Made by a program: the position numbers and the translations under genes. Shown here one piece after another: positions 34,501 through 41,121 of a stretch of 64,000 nt of DNA. The notes below the pieces were generated by a model. That model was not told the origin of the DNA and ran no database searches. It saw only the letters and a program-made list of their open reading frames with translations. The stretch spans positions 1-64,000 of the forward strand of contig WFSG01000018.1 in NCBI GenBank assembly GCA_015486075.1, given 5' to 3'. The stretch comes from Deltaproteobacteria bacterium (lineage in GTDB: Bacteria > Desulfobacterota > Desulfomonilia > UBA1062). Numbering within the stretch: position 1 is the first letter of the stretch; every line of letters begins with the position of its first letter.

Positions 34501-34681
34501 TAAGAACAAAAGGATATTCGTGGTAAGCTTTAAGGTTACAGGAGATATAGAGGATCCTTCCATAATGGTTGAACCCATGGATACCCTTTCCGATGCCATT
34601 AAAGGTCCCTTGCTGCGGGGCTTGAGGCTACCGAAGGAAATAATAAAGAATCCCAGAGGCTTGATTATGAATAACCCTTGA
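31523..34681 (+). CDS. Large AsmA-like envelope protein (YhdP-type)
   Basis: A 1052-residue protein with an N-terminal membrane helix (about 8-30) and a long periplasmic region of repetitive beta strands. The N-terminal AsmA part (VENILASSLNMPVSIETM, about 40-57) and the C-terminal AsmA_2-like region (DGVMFFDDFRLDSNSLQFSAIG, about 935-956) are recognisable. Relatives YhdP, TamB and AsmA form long hydrophobic grooves thought to carry phospholipids to the outer membrane. A GGAGGGG ribosome site precedes the ATG. It is transcribed away from the flagellar operon and converges on hflX. The YhdP label is by size and layout only. Confidence 0.8.
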   Translation: MRLSFKTKIILMILSILTVFFASIIWAWHVYVKPEYIRTKVENILASSLNMPVSIETMRARIFPSFVLSAAKLKIGTQDTVLFGAGKAVVRISLWRLLIGQVRIAGVYLDKPYVKVHSWDALKSLKIRLPRRKKRLPRINVAHGEIDGFISGRYIKIKDINGYISRRGISLSGGIAGGNVSLNGFVERPRWRYSLSIDSLALGDLFNKLRGKANINLEGEVKDDAVDMSASAEVSSLELLYPSRHVELGDVTLGVGFKGDKNELSIDRILFDSSIITLRGHGEVKGLKEFHTAALELDMQSDDFDYDNFVGCLPIEYFPTWLSKVLVSKIRHGKSRFSHIHYRGPLDALKDPHRLLAGLYIKEILDGQWFNEGYTNDTVKGITGSFVLKDGNAIFENLSGYMGKSRIDRVDVRFLDIARHGLRLEVETHLNKMALKAFLPAWRAIVMPAKLNRLFAGVTHVRGGRVSGNVRVRWDKLSGKPAQVCGNVYLDNCTFNWGDIRLRELTCRAVSKGFDSPVLVDLKGVVNSLPVDSLKMSMVDLFGKKTYTYTLRMYGMGVGNVFQAKDHLRLVIKGTGRGPAISGSIQLSSKGFSLFGTHYRYAHGFLHGRGKLKGRLFNGFELDIRDLYVPVARQKLALSISITGAGGRLKVKGPLALNCMDALAEGRYHRLKGLVDGDVLVIWKKKTKPYLKGKVRFRDALIYQGDRPVELTGYVIMKGKRIKSTMLNLMVDGVTYRVSGYLDLMKRPYFKGDIDIDNLRVNNGKTSTTRGLFDSLDGDANLDVSNIIVLGIPFKEGEARARLIHGRLKLSGIRLNGLEGNVKGSVSLCSFRPKELDLYLGLKGVDMKDFFASITGGTGRMEGKMDLIGHIWGKTDSLNGNLAFYASDGRILRFSLLSKLFSILNVYKILKTRTLDIFEHGFPYNYISSTFTIKDGVMFFDDFRLDSNSLQFSAIGRYVIKKKYIDASLGVQPLETFDKAISIIPIIGWVITGKNKRIFVVSFKVTGDIEDPSIMVEPMDTLSDAIKGPLLRGLRLPKEIIKNPRGLIMNNP

Positions 34682-34734
34682 GTTGCTGCTCTGTGGGTTT
34701 AAAGATGCGTTTACAATGTTTACTGGAAAATGGA

Positions 34735-36408
34735 TCAATCTTGGTGTGTATTTGAGCTAGTTTGACTACCTGTAATGCTTGTATCTGTGCTCAAGAAGAA
34801 ATCTTGTATTTTCTCTATAAGGGGATTGAGAGTAAGTTTGTTTGTTGCTGATATTGCACACCCGTTGTACCTCGTTGCATAGGCATTTGCCGTTTCTCTG
34901 TCCACCTTGTCTGACTTGTTGAATACCTTTATCCGTGGCCTTGATTGCAGACCAAGGTCCTTGAGTATGTTGTCAACGGCTGCCATTTTACCTTCTATAT
35001 CTGGGTCACTGAGGTCTATTACCTCAAGTAGCAAGTCTGCCTCGTCCAATTCCTCCAAGGTAGCCATGAATGCCTTTCTGAGTTCCTCGGGAAGTTCTCT
35101 CAGGAATCCAACCGTATCCGTTATTATTACATCAAGGTCCCTAGGAAACCTGAGCCTTTTACTCGATGGGTCCAATGTTGCAAAGGGCATGTCTGCCGTG
35201 AAGACCTTACCTTTAGTAAGCGTATTAAGCAGCGTTGACTTGCCCGTATTTGTGTAGCCTATTATGGATACAATAGGTACGCGGTTTTTACTCCTTTTCT
35301 GCCTTGTTATCCCTCTCTTCCTGCTTATGAGCTTGATCTCGTATTCTAGCCTAGAGATACGTTCTTTTGCTCGTCTCCTGTCGATCTCGAGCTTTGTCTC
35401 GCCAGGTCCCCTTGTTCCTATGCCGCCCGCCAGCCTGCTTAATGCAGGCCTTGCCCCTACAAGTCTTGGCATGGCGTATTTAAGCTGTGCTAGCTCAACC
35501 TGTATCTTACCTTCCTTTGTCTTTGCCCTTTTGGCAAAGATGTCGAGTATGAGTTGAGTACGGTCTACAACCCTTAGGTCGCTGAGGTCTGAAATTGCCC
35601 TTGACTGCGATGGGCTTAGCTCCTGGTTAAAGACGAGAAGGTTTGCATCCATTGCAAGGGCATTTATGACTATTTCCTTGAGCTTCCCCTTTCCTACAAT
35701 GAGCCTGGGGTCAGGTCTTGGGCGCTTTTGTATTACTGTATCCAGAACAGTTATACCGGCCGATAAGGTGAGCGCCTTGAACTCTTCCATTTGTATGCGG
35801 ACCGTGTCAGTTATACTGGAGGCGGTGGCTATAAGGATAGCCCTGTCCTTGCTCGCATTTACCTTTCTCACTGAATGGGACCGGTATATGCTATCTTCTA
35901 GTTCCCTTACAAACCTGTCGAAGGGTATGTTGACATTAGGTGTATGTGTAGGGTCAAGTATATTCCACGGTTTAGTTGAATGATCTTGTGGTACAAGGTG
36001 AGCACCGTATGCAAGAGTCGGTTTACCATCTTTAGAGACAGCTATAGCATACATCATATCTAGCCTTAGCATGGCGAGGTCAGTGAGATCTTCCGTTGTA
36101 AGGCCTACATTGGTTAGATGTGTGTGTATGAACCTGAGCCCCTGTAGTCTTCCTGGATGCATACGGACCCTTTGTAACCTAGGGATGGATATGCTGTTCG
36201 AATCGCCTGCTACGACATACGCAACACCACCTTTGCGCGTAATGAGCAAACCAATTTGTATCCCCATGATACGTGATAGAAAAGCCATTTCGTTACAAAG
36301 CTCAGTTGTAAAGACCTTGTCTGGAGGCACCTTCCTTCGGTAGAGATGCTCTAGTGCTCTTACTTCCGATGCCTTTAAAGCCTTTGTTTTGCCGAAAACC
36401 TTGTGTAT
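34735..36408 (-). CDS. hflX: GTPase HflX with N-terminal JAMM-like extension
   Basis: A ribosome-associated GTPase that rescues or splits stalled ribosomes. G domain: G1 GYTNTGKST, G3 DTVGFL, G4 NKSD, preceded by the HflX domain (VGKGKLKEIV, GIGTRGPGETKLEIDRRRA). The extra N-terminal region (about 1-185) contains IHTHLTNVGLTTEDLTDLA, close to the JAMM metal motif of RadC. Start choice: the first ordinary start in frame is GTG at 36330. The reading frame stays open upstream with family-like sequence (KVFGKTKALKASEVRALEHL) to ATA at 36408-36406, which has an ideal GGAGGGAGG site 4-8 bases away. I annotate the ATA start as likely. Length is then 557 residues. The gene follows the NusG paralogue by 17 bases. 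Confidence 0.85.
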   Translation of the reverse strand: MHKVFGKTKALKASEVRALEHLYRRKVPPDKVFTTELCNEMAFLSRIMGIQIGLLITRKGGVAYVVAGDSNSISIPRLQRVRMHPGRLQGLRFIHTHLTNVGLTTEDLTDLAMLRLDMMYAIAVSKDGKPTLAYGAHLVPQDHSTKPWNILDPTHTPNVNIPFDRFVRELEDSIYRSHSVRKVNASKDRAILIATASSITDTVRIQMEEFKALTLSAGITVLDTVIQKRPRPDPRLIVGKGKLKEIVINALAMDANLLVFNQELSPSQSRAISDLSDLRVVDRTQLILDIFAKRAKTKEGKIQVELAQLKYAMPRLVGARPALSRLAGGIGTRGPGETKLEIDRRRAKERISRLEYEIKLISRKRGITRQKRSKNRVPIVSIIGYTNTGKSTLLNTLTKGKVFTADMPFATLDPSSKRLRFPRDLDVIITDTVGFLRELPEELRKAFMATLEELDEADLLLEVIDLSDPDIEGKMAAVDNILKDLGLQSRPRIKVFNKSDKVDRETANAYATRYNGCAISATNKLTLNPLIEKIQDFFLSTDTSITGSQTSSNTHQD

Positions 36409-36425
36409 ACTGCCTCCCTCCGGTG

Positions 36426-36923
36426 TTATGCCTTTTCTATCAACGAGTGATGAAGTGTTACCTTGGCGTAAGTGTTTACAAGCTCAACTAGAATTTTTAC
36501 TCGTCCCTCATCAGATTCCCACATGTCAAAGATACCGTAAACGTCCTTCATAGGGCCCGATTTAACCCGGATGACATCACCATGCTTGTAGTCCATGGGT
36601 CTTCTGACAACACCGTCATCTTCAGCTGACTTGAGAGCACGTATGAAGTCCTCCTCTATGGGTATTGGGGTGTAGTTGTCAATGAGCAGTCTTCTAACCC
36701 CTCTGCACCACCTAACCTTGTGAAACACCTCTTCTACGGGTTTAACATTTATGAATAGATAGCTGGGGAAGAGAGGGTGAAGCTTTAGAGTTTTCTTCCT
36801 GGCGTGAAATACGTACCTTTCCATCAGGGGTTGGTAAACTGATATTCCCGAATTTTTTAAGAATCTTATAGCAATATCGTCTTCTCTTGGATTCGTCTGG
36901 ACAACGAACCACTTGCTATCCAT
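36426..36923 (-). CDS. NusG-family transcription elongation factor paralogue (RfaH/LoaP-like)
   Basis: About 165 residues with the NusG N-terminal fold (WFVVQTNPREDDIAIRFLKNSGISVYQP) and KOW-like C-terminus (GDVIRVKSGPMKDVYGIFDMW, about 118-138). The conserved phrase HPLFPSYLFIN matches specialised NusG paralogues such as RfaH, LoaP and UpxY rather than the housekeeping factor, which is about 175-180 residues and normally beside secE and rplK. Such paralogues let polymerase read through long envelope or polysaccharide operons. ATG at 36923 is chosen since a near-consensus promoter ends 8 bases upstream. It lies 17 bases before hflX, so the two share an mRNA. Confidence 0.8.
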   Translation of the reverse strand: MDSKWFVVQTNPREDDIAIRFLKNSGISVYQPLMERYVFHARKKTLKLHPLFPSYLFINVKPVEEVFHKVRWCRGVRRLLIDNYTPIPIEEDFIRALKSAEDDGVVRRPMDYKHGDVIRVKSGPMKDVYGIFDMWESDEGRVKILVELVNTYAKVTLHHSLIEKA

Positions 36924-36931
36924 GGTTTTCA

Positions 36932-36960
36932 ACTATAGCCCAAATGAATCCGACAGTCAA
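36932..36960 (-). promoter_or_regulatory. Promoter giving a leaderless nusG-paralogue/hflX mRNA
   Basis: Minus-strand TTGACT (36960-36955), a 17-base spacer, then TATAGT (36937-36932): ten of twelve consensus bases. The -10 ends 8 bases before the ATG at 36923. The intervening TGAAAACC is not a ribosome site. This is the strongest of the six leaderless-type promoters. Confidence 0.6.
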
Positions 36961-36991
36961 ATAAAGGCTGACTTTTGGCCACGGCATGCCA

Positions 36992-38038
36992 TCATCTCTG
37001 GGTAAAGTCTTTGTACATCGCTATAAATGTGGACACAGGTACAACCTTAACACCTTGCATCTTAAGCTTGGGTATCTCTTTTTTTAGTACTCTTATGGTC
37101 ATGGGATGAGGATGACATATCCCTATGGCAGAGGGAAAATATCTACCTACGAAGGCAAGCTTTCGAAGTTGGGTAGATATGTATTTATACGTGCACTCGT
37201 TGTCTAGGAAGACATCCCTAGAAGCAAAAGGGATCCTGGTTTTAAGCGCCACTGTCTTGCAGATTGAATTTCTCGTTGTAAGGCTATCCACGAAGAAAAG
37301 CCCCCTCTTGTTCAAATTTTTGCAGACTATTGACATGATGGTCTCATTCTGGGTGACTTTTGAACCCATGTGATTGTTTACACCAGATATAAAAGGTATG
37401 GCAGATAGATCCTTTAATAAGACCGATCTTATCACTTTGGGCCTCATATAGGTATAGATAGCACCTTTGCCAGGGTTTTTCCCGTTACCTTCCATGGGTA
37501 GGTGTAACATCAATTCTTTACCCCTTGAATGTAAGTACCATGCCACTTCCTTCGAATATGGCCTGAAGGGTAGAATGGAAAATGTGAGGGCGGCATTTAT
37601 TGAACCCAGTGCCTTGGCCGCCTTCATAGATAACCCCATGTCGTCTACTATGATAGCAATACGTGCAATCTCCCTGGGGAATAATAGATCTACATCCCAA
37701 TGTATACCTTTAATGGAAAGGGATATGATGTATTTGCCTTTGATGTTGTATGAGTTGGTAAGGGGGCGTAATCTGTCGAATACCTTGAGTATTTTATCTA
37801 TGCTGATTGCTCTGGGTATATATACCCTTATCTTGTTGCCTTCTATGCGTACCTCTTGCCTTTTTATTCCAGACTCGAATAGGCAGCCCTTGATCAAGGT
37901 CTCACTTGCATATCTGTCTATCACTGCCTGTTTTCTAGACCTGTGATGACCTACATATACAAGGATAGTAAGGCCCAGGGCCAGTAGTAAAGAGGCTGCT
38001 ATTATATATGTGGGCTTGGCCTTAAAATGTTTTATCAT
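36992..38038 (-). CDS. Divergent polysaccharide deacetylase family protein
   Basis: A 348-residue protein: one N-terminal membrane helix (about 10-27), then a divergent polysaccharide deacetylase domain (YibQ/DUF610 type) from about residue 125. It carries IAIIVDDMGLSMKAAKALG (Asp pair), ALTFSILPF, LMLHLPMEG (His) and the typical NNHMGSKVTQN (His) metal motif. Its ATG overlaps the ctpA stop by ATGA. The ctpA-yibQ pair is common, usually with the murein hydrolase activator gene envC upstream, which is missing here. The enzyme may trim peptidoglycan or another glycan in the periplasm. The substrate is unproven. Confidence 0.85.
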   Translation of the reverse strand: MIKHFKAKPTYIIAASLLLALGLTILVYVGHHRSRKQAVIDRYASETLIKGCLFESGIKRQEVRIEGNKIRVYIPRAISIDKILKVFDRLRPLTNSYNIKGKYIISLSIKGIHWDVDLLFPREIARIAIIVDDMGLSMKAAKALGSINAALTFSILPFRPYSKEVAWYLHSRGKELMLHLPMEGNGKNPGKGAIYTYMRPKVIRSVLLKDLSAIPFISGVNNHMGSKVTQNETIMSIVCKNLNKRGLFFVDSLTTRNSICKTVALKTRIPFASRDVFLDNECTYKYISTQLRKLAFVGRYFPSAIGICHPHPMTIRVLKKEIPKLKMQGVKVVPVSTFIAMYKDFTQR

Positions 38039-39333
38039 GCAGCCTTTTTACTCGAGTTGAATATCTCCCATGTCTTGAGAAGGTCCAGGGCATATTTAAG
38101 CTGGTAGTCAGATTTAAGCATGTCCTTTGCCTTCTTACTTATGGTGATACCTTTAGTTACTTTTCCCTGTGGCTTAAGGTGATGTTTTAGGTCTTTTTCC
38201 CGGATAAAATTGCCCCCCTGTGTGGAGGCCTTTGGGGGTAATATTTGAGCCACTTTTATATCGGGTACTATTCCCATTGCCTGGATAGACCTGCCAGACG
38301 GTGTATAATACCTTGCAACAGTTAGCTTTAGGGCTGACCCGTCAGACAGAGGTCTTATGGTTTGCACCGAGGCCTTTCCAAAACTCCTTGTTCCCACTAT
38401 TACGGCTCTATTGTGGTCCTGGAGTGCACCCGCGACTATCTCTGCAGCACTGGCCGTGCCCCCATTGATCAACACAACCATGGGAAAACCGGTGAACGTA
38501 CCCGGTGCATGGGCCATGAAGGTCTTTCTCTCCTCGGGTCTCCTTCCATCGGTGTATACTATTTTGCCCTTGGTGATAAACAGGTCGCTCACCTCCACAG
38601 CCTGCTCAAGCAATCCCCCGGGGTTATACCTTAGATCTAGAATAAGGCCCTTTAACGAAGGCATTTTCCTCAAGGCCTTCTCTATGCTTTCCGCGGTGTC
38701 AGACTGGAAATTCCTGACCCTTATGTATGCGTACCCGGGTTCTAGGTACATTGATTTAACGCTTTGTATATGTATGATGTCCCTCTTTATCGTTACTTCA
38801 AAAGGTTTCTCCTCTGTCTTCCTTAGTATGGTAATGGTTATCTTTGTGCCCTTTGGCCCACGCATCAATTTCACTGCTTCGTGCAATGACATGTCTGTTG
38901 TTGACTTACCCTCGATCTTTATAATCTTGTCGCCCGGTTTTATACCTGCCTTGAATGCCGGGGTTCCCTCTATAGGCGTTATGACAGTGAGAACTCCGTC
39001 ACGAAGACCTATCTCTATACCAAGGCCACCAAAAGAGCCTGTTGTGCTTATTTGCATTTCCTTGTACTCTTCCTTTGTTAGATACGTAGAGTGTGGGTCC
39101 AACACTGATGTCATGCCCTTTATTGCCCCCTCGATAAGCTTTTTTGGGGGTACCTTCTCAACATAATCTTTCTCGATTATTTGTAGACAATCCGTAAATT
39201 TCTCAAGCTGTTGGTATATACTGGAATTGGGCGCTGCCCTTAGCAAATGCGTATTGTTGAACATAAACAGAGCTGTGGTGATCGAAAGAATAACTGCAAT
39301 AGCAATAATAGATATTATATGATATTTTTTCAT
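38035..39333 (-). CDS. Carboxy-terminal processing protease (S41 family), CtpA-like
   Basis: A 432-residue periplasmic serine protease. Signal anchor (about 5-25), PDZ domain (about 90-175, with GSFGGLGIEIGLRDG and PGDKIIKIEG), then the S41 catalytic domain with the Ser in NGGTASAAEIVAGALQD (about 295-311) and the Lys in GTRSFGKASVQ (about 319-329), the usual Ser-Lys dyad. CtpA-type enzymes cut envelope proteins and regulate murein hydrolases. The start has an AGGAGA ribosome site. It leads the two-gene unit with the deacetylase gene. Confidence 0.93.
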   Translation of the reverse strand: MKKYHIISIIAIAVILSITTALFMFNNTHLLRAAPNSSIYQQLEKFTDCLQIIEKDYVEKVPPKKLIEGAIKGMTSVLDPHSTYLTKEEYKEMQISTTGSFGGLGIEIGLRDGVLTVITPIEGTPAFKAGIKPGDKIIKIEGKSTTDMSLHEAVKLMRGPKGTKITITILRKTEEKPFEVTIKRDIIHIQSVKSMYLEPGYAYIRVRNFQSDTAESIEKALRKMPSLKGLILDLRYNPGGLLEQAVEVSDLFITKGKIVYTDGRRPEERKTFMAHAPGTFTGFPMVVLINGGTASAAEIVAGALQDHNRAVIVGTRSFGKASVQTIRPLSDGSALKLTVARYYTPSGRSIQAMGIVPDIKVAQILPPKASTQGGNFIREKDLKHHLKPQGKVTKGITISKKAKDMLKSDYQLKYALDLLKTWEIFNSSKKAA

Positions 39334-39574
39334 TATGTTCTCCTGTTCAGGTTAATTTTTATCGACCTTATATCACAGTTGTATTAATGGTAAAATAATT
39401 AAGTTTGAGCTTGTTCACTTGCAGAACTTTTTAGATTGGTATAGCGCATTTACTTGTTTTTATCTTTATTTTCTTGTAGCCTTCCTCGATGCTGAAGAAC
39501 TTGGTTTAGGCATACTACATGAATCTCATTTGTGGTAGCAGGGCATATCTTTGGCAGATATTTGGAGGTATGTT

Positions 39575-40318
39575 GTGGGTACTATCTATATAAATGGCAA
39601 AGAACACGATGTAGCCTTGGTTATCTTCGATAAAGATGGCACTTTGCTAGATTTTGGTGAGACCTGGATAAAGGTAATGAGGAGTTTGATTGATAAGCTG
39701 GAAAGGAATGCAAACAAGCAGGGGAAATTGAAGCCGAAGATAGAGGCCGCCCTTGGGATATCTGTGGATACCGGAAAGGTAGACCCCTTTGGGCCTCTTG
39801 CCATGGGTACATTTACCGAGTGTGACACCCTTATTTCCTATTGTTTGTACAGCTCTTCCGTAAGATGGGACCGTGCGAGGGATATCGTTCATTTAACCGA
39901 GAAAGAGATTTTTGCAGGAGGAATAAGGGAACATAATGTGGTAGCAGCGGACGGTTCAATAGCCCTTTTGAAGAGACTAAGGGAGAGGGGGATCCGGATA
40001 GCCGTAGCTACAAACGATAATGTTGCGGATACCACCAGGGATATGGAAGCTATAGGCGCGATCAGCTACATCGATCTTATCATAGGTGCTGACAGCGTAG
40101 ACAAGACAAAGCCTGATCCAGAGATGGTCTACAAGATCTGCAATAGACTCGGTATAGAACCGGGCAAATCCATACTCGTGGGCGATATGCTAGTTGATAT
40201 CTTAATGGGTAAGAATGCAGGTGTTATGCTAACAGTAGGTGTTTGCGGCTTGTTGCCAAGGGAAATTCTGGAAGAATACGCTGACGTGGTTATACCATCG
40301 CTTAATGAAATCAGGTAG
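39575..40318 (+). CDS. HAD-superfamily phosphatase
   Basis: About 247 residues. HAD motif I is VIFDKDGTLLDF, motif II ATNDN, motif III Lys in DKTKPDPEM and motif IV LVGDMLVDI. The helical cap between motifs I and II (about 35-125) and this order place it with phosphoglycolate-phosphatase-like C1-cap enzymes. The substrate is unknown. The GTG at 39575 is chosen because GGAGG lies 6 bases upstream. A longer frame from TTG at 39551 would bury this site. It is divergent from ctpA. Confidence 0.85.
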   Translation: MGTIYINGKEHDVALVIFDKDGTLLDFGETWIKVMRSLIDKLERNANKQGKLKPKIEAALGISVDTGKVDPFGPLAMGTFTECDTLISYCLYSSSVRWDRARDIVHLTEKEIFAGGIREHNVVAADGSIALLKRLRERGIRIAVATNDNVADTTRDMEAIGAISYIDLIIGADSVDKTKPDPEMVYKICNRLGIEPGKSILVGDMLVDILMGKNAGVMLTVGVCGLLPREILEEYADVVIPSLNEIR

Positions 40319-40395
40319 AGAGATAATAGTTAAGAGGCAAAATAGCTCTGGGATACAGGAAGTTGGATGATCATCGGTCAATCGTGTCCTACACC

Positions 40396-40956
40396 CTAGT
40401 AATCCGATTCGCTGAACACCTCGGCCTGGAATGTCTCGAAACGGGCGTCCCTTCTCCATGCCTCAGGATCAAGACCAGCCTTCATGCTCAGGTAGCGCAT
40501 GGTAGTTTCCCTGTCCCATCCTTGCTCTGTTGCCACCTGGGGCAGAAAGACCGCCTGGTAAGGCCCCTTTTTCAGTATGATACCGTCTGTACCTACCCTG
40601 AATTCCGATATGTCACTTATTTCCCTCGGCGGTGTGAGGACTGATATCTCTATATCAACCTGACCCAGCTCTTTTGGACCTAGGGGAGGGAACCTGGGGT
40701 CTCTGAACGCTGCATTCCTCGCGTTTTCCATAACAGCCTGCCAGAGTGGTAGCATGGGTAGTATATATCCTATGCAGCCCCTTAGCTCTTGATTCTTATG
40801 CAGTGTGACAAACACACCCATTTTTTTCTTCAACGTTGGGCTAAGACTGGATGTCTCTGGCTCAACGTCGTGGATGTCTTTGCCCTCTATAATGGCCTTT
40901 ATGGCCTTTCTTGCAAGAGAAAGCAGTAACCTTCTTTCTTCCTTCGTAAGTGGCAT
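40396..40956 (-). CDS. AMMECR1-domain protein (AmmeMemoRadiSam system protein A)
   Basis: A 186-residue AMMECR1 protein. The signatures are GVFVTLHKNQELRGCIGY (about 47-64), the FRDPRFPPL motif, LGQVDIEISVLTPP and a C-terminal QGWDRETTMRYLSMKAGLDP. In bacteria and archaea it often occurs with a MEMO protein and a radical-SAM protein, the AmmeMemoRadiSam set, whose role is unknown. Neither partner is in the window. ATG at 40956 (PLTKEERRLL) has a better ribosome site than ATG at 40980. It converges on the HAD gene and is divergent from lysS. Confidence 0.88.
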   Translation of the reverse strand: MPLTKEERRLLLSLARKAIKAIIEGKDIHDVEPETSSLSPTLKKKMGVFVTLHKNQELRGCIGYILPMLPLWQAVMENARNAAFRDPRFPPLGPKELGQVDIEISVLTPPREISDISEFRVGTDGIILKKGPYQAVFLPQVATEQGWDRETTMRYLSMKAGLDPEAWRRDARFETFQAEVFSESDY

Positions 40957-41056
40957 GGTATACCTATCCCCTTTTATCATAATATCTTGATTGAAGTTAT
41001 ATAAACCTATTTTTTTAGTCTTTAAAGATCAAAAAAGAACAGCATTATCAGTTTGG

Positions 41057-41085
41057 TTGACTAGCAGATTGAAATCTTCTATAAC
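41057..41085 (+). promoter_or_regulatory. Sigma-70 promoter of lysS and the outer-membrane biogenesis run
   Basis: TTGACT (41057-41062), a 17-base spacer and TATAAC (41080-41085): ten of twelve consensus bases. Transcription would start near 41092, leaving about 30 bases before lysS, which include a GGAGAGGG ribosome site. No other clear promoter or terminator lies between here and lpxL at 55499, so it may drive the whole run. Confidence 0.65.
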
Positions 41086-41121
41086 TGCCCTCAATTTACT
41101 AAAATCATAAGGAGAGGGTTT

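Noticed and set aside
38357-39166. 269-codon plus-strand open frame opposite ctpA
   Set aside because: ctpA has full S41 and PDZ motifs; the opposite frame has no recognisable domain and is a codon-bias shadow.
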